A program made the position numbers and the translations under genes. From positions 224,815 through 288,814 of the forward strand of contig NZ_JALJXP010000009.1 of assembly GCF_024170165.1 (NCBI RefSeq): DNA of 64,000 nt. Reading direction: 5' to 3'. Positions 37,690 through 46,769 of the stretch are shown one piece after another (within the stretch, counting starts at the first letter, position 1; every line of letters starts with the position of its first letter). The notes under the pieces were generated by a model, which was not told where the DNA came from, did no database searches, and worked only from the letters and a program-made list of their open reading frames with translations. Source of the DNA: Pseudomonas nitroreducens. GTDB taxonomy: Bacteria; Pseudomonadota; Gammaproteobacteria; Pseudomonadales; Pseudomonadaceae.

Positions 37690-39246
37690 ATGAGTCGCGC
37701 GCGCATTCTCAGGGCCGGCATCGCCGCCAGCCTGCTGGGTGTTGCCCTGGTACTGGCCGGCACCAGTTACCTGGCCTGGCGTCTGGTCATGCAACACACC
37801 GCCGAACGCCTGGAAACCCTGGCCCGGCTGGCTTCGCAGCGAGCCGACGATACCTTCGCCCAGGCCGCCACGGCGCTGCGCGAACTGAATCGTTCGCCGC
37901 TGCCGGCGTGCTCCGTGGAAGGCATCGAACAGATGCGTCTGATCGCCATCGACACCCTGGCGGTGAAGGCGGTGGGCTACGTCGAGGAGGAGGTGTTCGT
38001 CTGCAGCTCCTGGGGGCTGGCCGACAGTGGCGCGCAGCGCTGGCCGGCGGAGTTCCGCACCCGCGAGGGGCTGGACGTGGCGGTCAACGTGCCGCCCTTC
38101 GTGGCGCCAGCCAAGCCGATGCTGTCGCTGCAGGACGCGGCCTTCAACCTGCTGATCGACCCCGAGCATTTCCTCGAGACCTCGCTGGCGCCCGGCGTCA
38201 GCCTGGCCCTGGGCACGCCCACCGGACAGTGGCTGGGCAAGCCGGCCGCGGGTTTCGCCCAAGTACTCACGCGCATCCATGGCGAGCCGCACACCGCGCT
38301 GCGGGACGGCTACCTCTATACGCGGATCAACCACGGCAACTGGCAGACGGTGGCTGCGGTCAGCCGCGACAACCTGGTCCGTGATCTGTGGCGCGAACTG
38401 CTCATGCTCATGCCGCTGGCCCTGTTGCTTTCCGGCCTGTGGTGCTGGGTGGTCGCGCGCCGCGTGCGGGCCTACCTGTCGCCTCTGGCAGTGCTGACAC
38501 GGGCGGTGGCAAAGGACGAGTTCACCGCCTTCTACCAACCCATCCTCGACCTGCGCGACGGCCGCTGCATCGGCGCCGAAGCCCTGGTGCGCTGGCGCCG
38601 CGCGGACGGCTCGGTGAACCTGCCCGAGAGCTTCCTGCCCCTGGCCGAATCCAGTGGGCTGGTCGAGTCGATCACCGCGCAGGTCATTTCGACGGTCTGC
38701 CGCGAGCTGGGCACCAGCCTCGCCTCGGGTCAGTTGCAGCACGTGTCGATCAACCTCTCGGCGCTCGACGTGGCGAGCGGGAACTTCCTGCCGCATCTGC
38801 TCCAGGCACGGCAGCAGGCAGGCATCGACCCCGGCAGCATCTGGCTGGAAGTGACCGAAAGCTGCCTGTTGAGTATCGACGCGGCGCACCGGACACTGGC
38901 GCAAAGCCGCGAAGCGGGCCACCCGATCGCCCTGGACGACTTCGGCACCGGTTACTCCAGCCTGCAATACCTGCGGCGCCTGCCGCTGGACCTGCTGAAG
39001 ATCGACCGCTCCTTCGTCCAGTCGCTGTCGGCCGGCGCACCTTGCCCGGTGACCGACCACACCATCGCCATGGCCCGCCAGCTGGCGCTGCGGATGGTAG
39101 CCGAAGGCGTCGAGACCGACGAGCAACTGCAGTACCTGCGCCAGCGCGGTGTGCAGTACGGCCAGGGCTGGCTGTTCGGCAAGGCAATGCCACTGAACGA
39201 ATTCCTCGCCTACCTCGCCGGCCAGACCTGGCTGGTGGCCTCATGA
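37690..39246 (+). CDS. CSS-motif EAL-domain cyclic-di-GMP phosphodiesterase
   Basis: 518-residue inner-membrane protein. TM1 is at about 10-32 and TM2 at about 237-258, flanking a periplasmic CSS domain with the CSS triplet at 105-107 (EEVFVCSSWG) and the partner Cys74. The cytoplasmic EAL domain has GAEALVRW (EAL Glu), IDPGSIWLEVTES, DDFGTGYSSL, KIDRSF and VAEGVETDEQ, so it should be catalytically active. In E. coli, CSS-EAL enzymes are known to be controlled by the periplasmic thiol-disulfide state. The position after the autotransporter suggests that c-di-GMP turnover is linked to surface adhesion. Confidence 0.93.
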   Translation: MSRARILRAGIAASLLGVALVLAGTSYLAWRLVMQHTAERLETLARLASQRADDTFAQAATALRELNRSPLPACSVEGIEQMRLIAIDTLAVKAVGYVEEEVFVCSSWGLADSGAQRWPAEFRTREGLDVAVNVPPFVAPAKPMLSLQDAAFNLLIDPEHFLETSLAPGVSLALGTPTGQWLGKPAAGFAQVLTRIHGEPHTALRDGYLYTRINHGNWQTVAAVSRDNLVRDLWRELLMLMPLALLLSGLWCWVVARRVRAYLSPLAVLTRAVAKDEFTAFYQPILDLRDGRCIGAEALVRWRRADGSVNLPESFLPLAESSGLVESITAQVISTVCRELGTSLASGQLQHVSINLSALDVASGNFLPHLLQARQQAGIDPGSIWLEVTESCLLSIDAAHRTLAQSREAGHPIALDDFGTGYSSLQYLRRLPLDLLKIDRSFVQSLSAGAPCPVTDHTIAMARQLALRMVAEGVETDEQLQYLRQRGVQYGQGWLFGKAMPLNEFLAYLAGQTWLVAS

Positions 39247-39276
39247 TTTCCAATCCCTGACCACAGGATGATCACC

Positions 39277-39681
39277 ATGAAAACCTCCCTCCTGCTGTTC
39301 TGTCTGCTCAGTGCCACCCCTGCGTTTGCGCTGGCTGCCGACACCGTCACCACGGTCCCGGTGCACTTCGCCAAGGGCGCCAGCAGCTCCACCGTCAAAG
39401 GCAGTTTCAAGGGCTACGACACGGTCCTCTACACGCTCTCGGCGAAAGCCGGCCAGCACATGAAAGTGGCTGTCAGCGGCAGCAGCAACGCCAACTTCAA
39501 CCTGTTCGCGCCGGGCGACAAACCGGGCGAATCCACCGCCCTGGGCAGCGGCGCCGTCGGCCAGGACTGGAGCGGCGCGCTGCCAGCCTCCGGCACCTAC
39601 AGCGTGCAGGTCTACCAGATGCGCGCCACCGCCCGGCGCGGGACCAAGGTGGACTACAGCATTCACATTGGCATCGAGTGA
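39277..39681 (+). CDS. Small secreted PliG-like protein (g-type lysozyme inhibitor candidate)
   Basis: 134 residues from ATG 39277, with a signal peptide (MKTSLLLFCLLSATPAFALA). The mature part, VPVHFAKGASSSTVKGSFKG, YDTVLYTLSAKAGQHMKVAV, NFNLFAPGDKPG, then PASGTYSVQVYQMRATARRG, follows the all-beta pattern I associate with PliG, the periplasmic inhibitor of goose-type lysozyme, and with pre-peptidase C-terminal domains. Upstream ATG 39268 is possible but has no spaced SD. It is 30 nt after the EAL gene and probably co-transcribed. Alternative: a generic bacterial pre-peptidase-like binding module. Confidence 0.6.
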   Translation: MKTSLLLFCLLSATPAFALAADTVTTVPVHFAKGASSSTVKGSFKGYDTVLYTLSAKAGQHMKVAVSGSSNANFNLFAPGDKPGESTALGSGAVGQDWSGALPASGTYSVQVYQMRATARRGTKVDYSIHIGIE

Positions 39682-39684
39682 CGA

Positions 39685-41229
39685 TCAAACCTGGCGGTTG
39701 CTGCGCAGAGCCAGCGCGGCCACCGCGCAGGCCAGCAAGGCGAGGAAGGACAGGTAGAACGCATCCCCGTACGCCATGAGAAATGCCTCATGGCGAATGT
39801 GCGCGCCGAGACGGGCAAGGGCTTCGGCCTGCGCCGGCAACCATTCGTTGAGGCCAAAGGCACCGCCCGGATCGTCTTGCAGGCGCTCCTGCAAGGCGGG
39901 CGAGAAAAGCGTCACCTGTTCGCCGATGCGCTCGGAATGGAAGCGCTCGCGCTGCGAGACGATCTGCGTCAGCGCCGCCGTACCCACCGCGCCGCCCAGG
40001 TTGCGCAACATGGAGAACAGCGCCGAGGCCGAGCCGGCCTGCTGCTTGGACAGGCCCGAGACCGCCAGCACCGACAGCGCCACCATGATGAAAGGCTGGC
40101 CGACGCCGCGCACCACCGTGGATGGAATGATCACATTGGCGGCGCTGTCGGCATCCAGGTGCGCGCCGAGGTAGCAGCCCAGCGCCATGATGGCGAAGCC
40201 GCTGGTGACCATCAGCTTGGGGTTCAGCCAGCGCATCAGGCGCGGCATCAGCGGCGCCAGGAGCAACTGCACCAGGCCATAGGCGATCAGGCTGACGCCG
40301 ATCTCGCTGGCGTTGTAGCCGTGCAGCTGGGACAGGTAGTTGGGCACCAGGAACACCAGGCCGAAGGTCGCTGCGCCGAAGATGAACATCGCCGCGCTGG
40401 CCACACCGAAGTTGTAGCCGGCCAGCAGGCGCAGGTTGATGAACGAGCGCCGGCCGAACAGCTGCGTGCAGATGAACAGCAATAGCGCAATCACGCCGAC
40501 GACCAGCATCCAGACGATGAAGTCGGAACCGAACCAGTCCTTGCGGCCGCCTTCCTCCAGCACGATCTGCACCGCGCCCAGGCCGACGATCATGCTGGCG
40601 ATGCCCAGCCAGTCGCCGTTGCGCAACTTCTCCAGCTGCATGGCTTTCGGCTCGATGGCCCAGGCCACGGCCGCCAGCAGCAGCACGCCGGGGATCAGCT
40701 GCAGGTAGAAGATCCAGCGCCAGCTGTAGGCGTCGGTCAGCCAGCCGCCGATGGACGGGCCGGCGGCCTGGGCGACGCTGTTGGACAGGCTGAACAGTGC
40801 CATGCCCATGGCCACCCGCGAGGCCGGCAGCTCGGTGATGATCAGCTGGAACGACAACGGAATCAGCACCGCGCCGGCAGCCCCCTGGATGACGCGGATG
40901 GCGATCAGGGTGGCGAGGTTGGGCGAGAACGAGCACGCCACCGAGGCCGCCAGGAAGATCGCCGAACCCACCAGCATCACCCGGCGCAGGGAGAACACCT
41001 CCACCAGCCAGGCGGTCAGCGGGATCATCACGATCTCGGCGACCAGGTAAGCCGTGGAAATCCACGAGCCTTCCTCGAAACTGGCGCTCAGCGAGCCCTG
41101 GATTTCCGGCAGGGCGGCGCTGGTGACGTGGACGTTCATACCCGCCATGAAGCAGCCGAACAGCCCGCCGATCACCGCCACCCAGGCCTTGAACGAGGTC
41201 TTTTCGCTGTCATCGCCCGCTCTACTCAT
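39685..41229 (-). CDS. EmrB/QacA-type DHA2 efflux transporter
   Basis: 514-residue major facilitator with 14 predicted helices. The N-terminal FGCFMAGMNVHVTSAALPEI resembles DHA2 motif D1, GWLTDAYSWRWIFYLQLIPG matches motif C/loop and the final segment is FLMAYGDAFYLSFLALLACA. The ATG at 41229 overlaps the adaptor gene end by 8 nt; an upstream in-frame codon would add 13 residues inside that gene. It is third in the operon outer-membrane factor, adaptor, transporter, forming an EmrAB-TolC-like drug or fatty-acid export complex. It converges with the PliG-like gene, 3 nt apart. Confidence 0.93.
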   Translation of the reverse strand: MSRAGDDSEKTSFKAWVAVIGGLFGCFMAGMNVHVTSAALPEIQGSLSASFEEGSWISTAYLVAEIVMIPLTAWLVEVFSLRRVMLVGSAIFLAASVACSFSPNLATLIAIRVIQGAAGAVLIPLSFQLIITELPASRVAMGMALFSLSNSVAQAAGPSIGGWLTDAYSWRWIFYLQLIPGVLLLAAVAWAIEPKAMQLEKLRNGDWLGIASMIVGLGAVQIVLEEGGRKDWFGSDFIVWMLVVGVIALLLFICTQLFGRRSFINLRLLAGYNFGVASAAMFIFGAATFGLVFLVPNYLSQLHGYNASEIGVSLIAYGLVQLLLAPLMPRLMRWLNPKLMVTSGFAIMALGCYLGAHLDADSAANVIIPSTVVRGVGQPFIMVALSVLAVSGLSKQQAGSASALFSMLRNLGGAVGTAALTQIVSQRERFHSERIGEQVTLFSPALQERLQDDPGGAFGLNEWLPAQAEALARLGAHIRHEAFLMAYGDAFYLSFLALLACAVAALALRSNRQV

Positions 41230-42367
41230 GGGGCTGTGCCTCGCCGCCGCGGGTGTCCACTTCGGCAATCACCGACATGCCGGGCAGGATCGGTACCTGC
41301 AGGCGTGCGTTGGGCTCCAGCGCGATACGCACCGGGAAGCGCTGGACGATCTTGGTGAAGTTGCCGGTAGCGTTGTCCGGCGGCAGCAGGGCGAACACCG
41401 CGCCCGAACCGGGCGAGAAGCTTTCCACGCGGCCGTGCAACACGGCACCGGGGAAACTGTCCATGCGCACCTTCACCGGCTGGCCGGGGCGCATGCGGAG
41501 CAGTTGGGTTTCCTTGAAGTTGGCTACCACATAGGACTGCGCCACCGGCACCAGCGCCAGCAGCGGCAGGCCGGGCGTGACGTACTGGCGCTGGCGTACG
41601 CGGCGCTGGCCGACCACGCCGGCAATGGGGGCGCGGATCAGTGTGTCGTCCAGTTCATGCTGCGCCAGGGTGAAGCCGGCATCCGCTTCGGTGGCTCGGG
41701 CCTGCTGCTGGCGCAACTGAGCGGCGGCCTGTTCGCGATTGGCCTGGAGCACGCCAAGACGAGTGCGCTGCCGGATCGCTGCGGCGTCAGCGCGGCTCAG
41801 TGCGGAGCGCGCGCGGGCGAACTCGGCGGTGACGCTTTCCAGTCGCTGGGTGCTGGCCGCCTGCTGGGCCACCAGATCGCGGTAGCGCTGGAAGTCCAGC
41901 TGTGCGCGCTGGCGTTCGGCGCGGGCGCTGTCGATATCGGCGGCAGCCTGGTCGATCAGCGCTTGCTGCTCCTTCAACTGCGCATCGAGCGTTACCAGTG
42001 CCGCCTGCTGTACGGCGATGGCGGCCCGGGCCGCAGTCTGCCGCGCCCGTGCCTGCTGCAAGCGGGCCCGGTAATCGCGGTCCTCGATGCGCACCAGCGG
42101 AGTACCGGCGGCGACGCTCTGGTTGTCCGCCACCAGCACCTCGGCGACGTAGCCGGAAAGCTTCGGGCTGATGGCGATCCAGTCGGCACGCACGTAGGCG
42201 TCGTCGGTTTCTTCCAGGTAACGGCCGACACCGGCCCAATAGAGGCTGTACGCCAGTGCGGCGAATGCGAGCAAGCCGCCGCCCAGCCACAACAATCGGC
42301 GCTTGCGGTTGATCCTGCTGGCCTGTTCGGCGGAGGTGGCTTGTTGTTCATCGACGGCCATGTTCAT
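41222..42367 (-). CDS. EmrA/HlyD-type membrane fusion protein
   Basis: 381-residue periplasmic adaptor with one N-terminal TM (LLWLGGGLLAFAALAYSLYW), a lipoyl/biotinyl-like half (DAYVRADWIAISPKLSGYVA), a long coiled-coil hairpin (about 95-215, Ala/Gln/Arg-rich), the second lipoyl half (LDDTLIRAPIAGVVGQRRVR) and a beta-barrel domain (VVANFKETQLLRMRPGQPV). It connects the EmrB-like pump to the outer-membrane factor encoded just upstream, with a 4-nt ATGA overlap. Confidence 0.93.
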   Translation of the reverse strand: MNMAVDEQQATSAEQASRINRKRRLLWLGGGLLAFAALAYSLYWAGVGRYLEETDDAYVRADWIAISPKLSGYVAEVLVADNQSVAAGTPLVRIEDRDYRARLQQARARQTAARAAIAVQQAALVTLDAQLKEQQALIDQAAADIDSARAERQRAQLDFQRYRDLVAQQAASTQRLESVTAEFARARSALSRADAAAIRQRTRLGVLQANREQAAAQLRQQQARATEADAGFTLAQHELDDTLIRAPIAGVVGQRRVRQRQYVTPGLPLLALVPVAQSYVVANFKETQLLRMRPGQPVKVRMDSFPGAVLHGRVESFSPGSGAVFALLPPDNATGNFTKIVQRFPVRIALEPNARLQVPILPGMSVIAEVDTRGGEAQPHE

Positions 42368-43851
42368 CGGGCGGGTCCTGTGGAATGGGGAGTGTGCCGG
42401 GCGAGTTCCCGGGCCGGCGATTCCTGCCAGCCACCGCCAAGGGCATGGAAGAGGTCGATCTGGCGCTCGACCAGTTGCCGGTCGGCTTCGGCCTTGTCCG
42501 CTTCGAGGCGGACCATGGCGCGCTCGCTGTCCAGCACGTCGAGGAAGTCCAGGGCGCCGGCCTGGTAGTTCAACTGCGCCAGGTGGTAGGCATTGCGGCT
42601 GCTGTCCAGGGCGCCGGCCAGCGCATCGCGGTGGCCGCTCTCGCCGTGGTAGCGAGCCAGGCTCTGGCGAACCTCCTTGAGCGCAACCAGCGCCTGCTGC
42701 TGGAAGCGTGCGAGCTGCTGGCGCTCCTGGGCCTGTGCGCCCTCGAGGCGGGCACGGGTGGTCAGCAGGTTGGGAAAGCTCCAGCTGATCAGCGGCCCGA
42801 CCGCATAGGTGATCGCCTCGTGCCCGCCGAGGTCATGCAGGCGCTGGGCGGACGAGCTGATCGACGCACCGAAGGACACGCTCGGGTAGAAGTCGGCCTG
42901 GCGCACGCCGACTTCATGCCCGGAGGCAGCCAGCGCGCGTTCGGCGGCGCGGATGTCCGGCCGGCGTTGCAGCAGCGCCCAGCCATCGCCGACCGGCAGG
43001 GCCTGACTCAGTTGCGGCACGCTTCGGCAGTTGCCGACGGCCACCGGCAGTTGCCCCGGCTCGCTGCCGGTGAGTACACCGAGTTCTTCCAGCGCCGCCT
43101 GGTGTTCGGCCTGGAGGCGCGGCAGCAGGGCGCGGGTTTCCTCCAGCAGGCTGCGCACGCGGTCCACTTCGAGCTCGGTGACCAGCCCGGCGCGACGCTG
43201 GCGGAGGGTGAGGTCGAGGCTGCGCTCCACGGTCGTGAGCGAGTGCTGCTGGATGGCAGCCCGTGCTGCGTAAGCGCAGGCATTGGCGTAGGCGCGGGCG
43301 GTGCCGGCGGCGACGTTCACCCGCAACTGGTCATGGGCGGCCTGCGCCGCCCCGACGTTGGCCTGTGCGGCAAGAATCGACTGGCGTACCCGGCCCCAGA
43401 GGTCGAGTTGGTAGTCCAGCGCGAACCCGGGCACCTGGTTCCACTGCGAGCCGGCGCGGCTGCCGGTGGCCTTGGCTTCGGTCTGGTCGTCGCTGGTGCG
43501 GCCGTAGAAGGTCTGCCAGCTTGCCGTGGTGCTCGGCCAGCGTTGCGCGCGGGCCTGGCCCAGCAGGGCCAGCAATTCGTCGACGTGGGCGAGGGAGGCC
43601 TGCAGGTCCTGGTTGTGCTGCAGCGCCCGGGTTACCAGCTGATCGAGTTGCGGATCCTGATACAGCCGCCACCAGTCAGTGGGTGGGTCCTGCCCGGCGG
43701 TGCCGGCAGCGAGCGCCTGCCAGTCGCCGCCAGCGGGCAACTGGGCAGCCGGGGCTGGATGTTCGCTGACCGCCGTGCAGCCGCTGACCAGCAGGCCGGC
43801 ACAGGCCAGCGCGAGCAGCGAATGTCGCAGGTTGAAAGAGGGTATGGGCAT
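42364..43851 (-). CDS. Outer-membrane efflux lipoprotein (NodT/OprM family)
   Basis: 495-residue TolC-like channel with a lipoprotein signal (LLALACAGLLVSGC, acylated Cys at the end). Two outer-membrane efflux repeats contain DWWRLYQDPQLDQLVTRALQ, LDYQLDLWGRVRQSILAAQA, RRPDIRAAERALAASGHEVG and FYPSVSFGAS, the standard NodT/OprM landmarks. It is first gene of the three-gene export operon. An AraC regulator lies 101 nt upstream on the same strand and is the natural candidate regulator. Confidence 0.93.
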   Translation of the reverse strand: MPIPSFNLRHSLLALACAGLLVSGCTAVSEHPAPAAQLPAGGDWQALAAGTAGQDPPTDWWRLYQDPQLDQLVTRALQHNQDLQASLAHVDELLALLGQARAQRWPSTTASWQTFYGRTSDDQTEAKATGSRAGSQWNQVPGFALDYQLDLWGRVRQSILAAQANVGAAQAAHDQLRVNVAAGTARAYANACAYAARAAIQQHSLTTVERSLDLTLRQRRAGLVTELEVDRVRSLLEETRALLPRLQAEHQAALEELGVLTGSEPGQLPVAVGNCRSVPQLSQALPVGDGWALLQRRPDIRAAERALAASGHEVGVRQADFYPSVSFGASISSSAQRLHDLGGHEAITYAVGPLISWSFPNLLTTRARLEGAQAQERQQLARFQQQALVALKEVRQSLARYHGESGHRDALAGALDSSRNAYHLAQLNYQAGALDFLDVLDSERAMVRLEADKAEADRQLVERQIDLFHALGGGWQESPARELARHTPHSTGPAR

Positions 43852-43952
43852 GTCGGGGAGTCACTTGGTTTCGGACTCCCGCAGGTTAGGGATTCAGCCA
43901 GTACGGCTCTCTCGCAAGGCCGACAACCAGCCTCGCGAAAATGACAAGCTGC

Positions 43953-44699
43953 TCAGCCGTGTGCCGCCAGGTAGTGGCTCGGCAACCGCCCGAGAACCCG
44001 CTTGAAGGTCTGCGAGAACGCACTCGGGCTCTGGTAGCCGTGCTCCAGCGCCACTTCCAGCACCGAGGCGCCGGCGATCAGGCGTTGCAGGCTGAGGACC
44101 ATGCGCACGCGGGTGCGCCAGTCGCCGAAGTTCATCCCCAGCTCGCGCTGGAACAGCCGGGCGAGGGTGCGGCTGCTCATGTTGAGTTGCTGCGCCCAGT
44201 CCTCCATGCCGGTTTCGTCCGCCGGTGCGGCGATCACCGCGTTGCACAGCCGCAGCAGGCGCGGGTCCTGCGGCATGGCGAGGTGAATACCGACGGTCTG
44301 TGCCGCGTCCATTTCCACCAGCAGCATCTCGTGCAGGCAGCGACGTCGGTGCTCATTGCCCGCACCGGCCTGCAGCGCACTGGCGGCCACCAGCAGTTCC
44401 CGCAGCAGTGGCGGTACCGCGATCAACTGGCACTGCTGGCCGCCCCAGGGCCAGGTGGAAGCGGGCATGAACAGGGTGCGCATGCGTACGCTGCCGAACA
44501 TGCGGATCTGGTGTTCGGTGCCCGGTGGTACCCACAGCGCGTGGCCGGGCGGCACGACCCAGTTCTTCTGTGCAGCGCCCACCAGCATGACCCCGGAAAT
44601 CGAGTGGATCAGCTGCGCCTGGGTGTGACAGTGCGGCAGGATTTCCTCGCCATCCCGATGGTCGTAGGCCAGCGCTTCGAGGGAGAGGGCGCAGGTCAT
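43953..44699 (-). CDS. AraC family regulator with N-terminal cupin
   Basis: 248 residues from ATG 44699. The N-terminal cupin (ILPHCHTQAQLIHSISGVML; WVVPPGHALWVPPGTEHQIR) senses a ligand and the C-terminal AraC HTH (MEDWAQQLNMSSRTLARLFQ; VLEVALEHGYQSPSAFSQTF) binds DNA. The frame is open upstream to 44768, but ATG 44699 has AGG at proper spacing and fits the family start (NimR/YdeO-like length of about 250). It is located just before the efflux operon on the same strand and probably controls it. Confidence 0.88.
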   Translation of the reverse strand: MTCALSLEALAYDHRDGEEILPHCHTQAQLIHSISGVMLVGAAQKNWVVPPGHALWVPPGTEHQIRMFGSVRMRTLFMPASTWPWGGQQCQLIAVPPLLRELLVAASALQAGAGNEHRRRCLHEMLLVEMDAAQTVGIHLAMPQDPRLLRLCNAVIAAPADETGMEDWAQQLNMSSRTLARLFQRELGMNFGDWRTRVRMVLSLQRLIAGASVLEVALEHGYQSPSAFSQTFKRVLGRLPSHYLAAHG

Positions 44700-44881
44700 G
44701 CTGTCTTGCCTGCGGGGCAGGGGGAAGTGTCGAGCGGTTTCATGCAGGGCTCCTGGGGGAGTCAGCATTCTAAGTGAAACGTGCGGCAGGAAATCGGCGA
44801 TACATGGCTGTGATTGTCTAGTTCCAGCAATAAATGATCGCCAAATGGCGGGATATTGGAATTCTCACAAAGCTTCCCACC

Positions 44882-45835
44882 TCAGTGGGACGAGATGTAG
44901 GTCGAAGCTTCCTGCGCTGGCGGAATCGCGAAGTTCTCCCGCATGCGCTGTGCCTCTGCCAGCGGCGTGCGGCCGAACAGGCGCTTGAACTCGCGGTTGA
45001 ACTGCGAGGCGCTGGCGTAGCCGACGGCCAGGCTTGCCGCCTGCGCCGTCATGCCCTGGCGCACGATCAGCAGCCGCGCCTGGTGCAGCCGCGTGCACTT
45101 GAGGTACTGCATGGGCGAGGTGCGGGTGATGGCCTTGAAGTGGCTGTGGAAGGACGGAACGCTCATGCCGGCCTCGCTCGCCAGTTGCGGCAGGTCGATG
45201 GGCTGCGCGTAGCTCGCGTGGATACGTTGCAGGGCCTTGGCGATGTTGCCGAAGCGACCGCGCATGGCCAGTGCGGCGCGCATGGCATGGCCCTGGGCGC
45301 CAGTCAGCACGCGGAAATACAGCTCGCGCAGCAGGGCGGGCGCGAGGATGGCGGTTTCCAGCGGATCGCCCAGGGCCTCGAGCAAGCGCAGCACGGATTG
45401 CGTCAGCGCCGGGTCCATCGGGCTGGAGAACAGGCTGCGCGGCGAGTCCGCGGCCAGCGGCTTGCCTGACTGGTCGATCTGCAACATCAGCTCGGCGGCG
45501 AGCTGGAAGTCCAGGTGCAGGTAGAGCGCCAGGAGCGGGCGTTCTGGCGTGGCATCGGTTTCCATGGTGAAGGGCACCGGCACCGCGACGGCCAGGTAGT
45601 GCTGTTCGTCGTAGAGGTAGATTTCTTCGCCGAAATAGCCGCGCTTGCAGCCCTGGCAGACGATCACGATGCCGGGGTCGTAGAGCACCGGCGTGCGTGC
45701 CAGCGGTCGATTCGAGCGCAGCAGGCGCACGCCCGGCAGCGCAGTGAGGTTGTAGCCTTCCTGTGGAGCCAGTGCGGCCAGCAGGGTGGCCATGCGTGCC
45801 TGCGTGGCGCGGAAGTCTTTGATATCCGTATTCAT
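44882..45835 (-). CDS. AraC family regulator (AraC_N type, YqhC-like)
   Basis: 317 residues from ATG 45835. The N-terminal AraC_N domain has LLRSNRPLARTPVLYDPGIV, IVCQGCKRGYFGEEIYLYDE and HYLAVAVPVPFTMETDATPE. The C-terminal HTH pair has PIDLPQLASEAGMSVPSFHS and AQAASLAVGYASASQFNREF. E. coli YqhC, with the same domain, activates an aldehyde reductase gene next to it. Here the divergent neighbour is a short-chain dehydrogenase starting 92 nt away, the likely target. The Cys in VCQGCKRG could mediate response to electrophiles (inference). Confidence 0.9.
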   Translation of the reverse strand: MNTDIKDFRATQARMATLLAALAPQEGYNLTALPGVRLLRSNRPLARTPVLYDPGIVIVCQGCKRGYFGEEIYLYDEQHYLAVAVPVPFTMETDATPERPLLALYLHLDFQLAAELMLQIDQSGKPLAADSPRSLFSSPMDPALTQSVLRLLEALGDPLETAILAPALLRELYFRVLTGAQGHAMRAALAMRGRFGNIAKALQRIHASYAQPIDLPQLASEAGMSVPSFHSHFKAITRTSPMQYLKCTRLHQARLLIVRQGMTAQAASLAVGYASASQFNREFKRLFGRTPLAEAQRMRENFAIPPAQEASTYISSH

Positions 45836-45927
45836 AGAATCAGGCAATAAACGCAGAGTTTGAGGTCTCTGAAAGACAGATGGGGCTACGTATTGTGCAT
45901 TCAATCCCCCTGCAATGGAGTCACCCC

Positions 45928-46761
45928 ATGTCATCTTCCCAGACCCTGCTGATCACCGGCGCCAACAGCGGCTTCGGCCTGGCGCTGGCTCGCGAGGCGC
46001 TCGCCGCCGGCCATCACGTCATCGGCACGGTGCGCACCGAACAGGCCCGCGCCGACCTGGAAGCCCTGGCGCCCGGCCGGATATTCGGCCGGCTGCTCGA
46101 CGTGACCGACGTCGATGCCATCCCCGGCATGGTCGCGGAAATCGAAGCCAGCGTCGGCCCACTGGACGTGCTGGTGAACAGCGCCGGCTACGGTCACGAA
46201 GGCATCCTTGAGGAATCACCGCTGGAAGCGATGCGCCGGCAGTTCGAGGTGAATGTCTTCGGCGCCGTGGCGATGATCCAGGCCGTGCTGCCCTGCATGC
46301 GCGAGCGCCGGCGTGGGCACATCCTCAACATCACCTCCATGGGCGGCTACATCACCCTGCCCGGCATCGCCTATTACTGCGGCAGCAAGTTCGCCCTGGA
46401 GGGCATCAGCGACGCACTGGGCAAGGAGGTCGAAGGCTTCGGCATCGCCGTGACCGCCGTGGCGCCGGGGTCATTCCGCACCGATTGGGCGGGGCGCTCC
46501 ATGGTCCGCAGCCCGCGCTCCATCGCCGACTACGATGCGCTGTTCGACCCGGTGCGCCAGGCGCGGCAGGAAAAGAGCGGCAAGCAGCTGGGCGACCCGC
46601 AGAAAGCCGCGCAAGCGATGCTGGCGGCCATCGAAGCGCCGGTGCCGCCACGGCATCTGCTGCTGGGCAGCGATGCGCTGGGGCTGGTGCGGCAGAAACT
46701 GTCAGCCTTGCAGGACGAGATCAGTCACTGGGAAGCGCTCAGCCGTTCCACCGACGGCTGA
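45928..46761 (+). CDS. Short-chain dehydrogenase/reductase (classical SDR)
   Basis: 277-residue NAD(P)-dependent oxidoreductase. The cofactor motif is TGANSGFG, the NSAG element is VNSAGYGHEGI, the catalytic Ser lies in ILNITSMGGY and the Tyr/Lys pair in YYCGSK. The ATG at 45928 has TGGAG 7 nt upstream. VAPGSFRTDWAGRSM follows the family pattern for the substrate loop. It is divergent from the YqhC-like AraC gene and converges with the methionine aminopeptidase gene. Substrate unknown, perhaps an aldehyde or ketone. Confidence 0.92.
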   Translation: MSSSQTLLITGANSGFGLALAREALAAGHHVIGTVRTEQARADLEALAPGRIFGRLLDVTDVDAIPGMVAEIEASVGPLDVLVNSAGYGHEGILEESPLEAMRRQFEVNVFGAVAMIQAVLPCMRERRRGHILNITSMGGYITLPGIAYYCGSKFALEGISDALGKEVEGFGIAVTAVAPGSFRTDWAGRSMVRSPRSIADYDALFDPVRQARQEKSGKQLGDPQKAAQAMLAAIEAPVPPRHLLLGSDALGLVRQKLSALQDEISHWEALSRSTDG

Positions 46762-46769
46762 GCGGCGCA

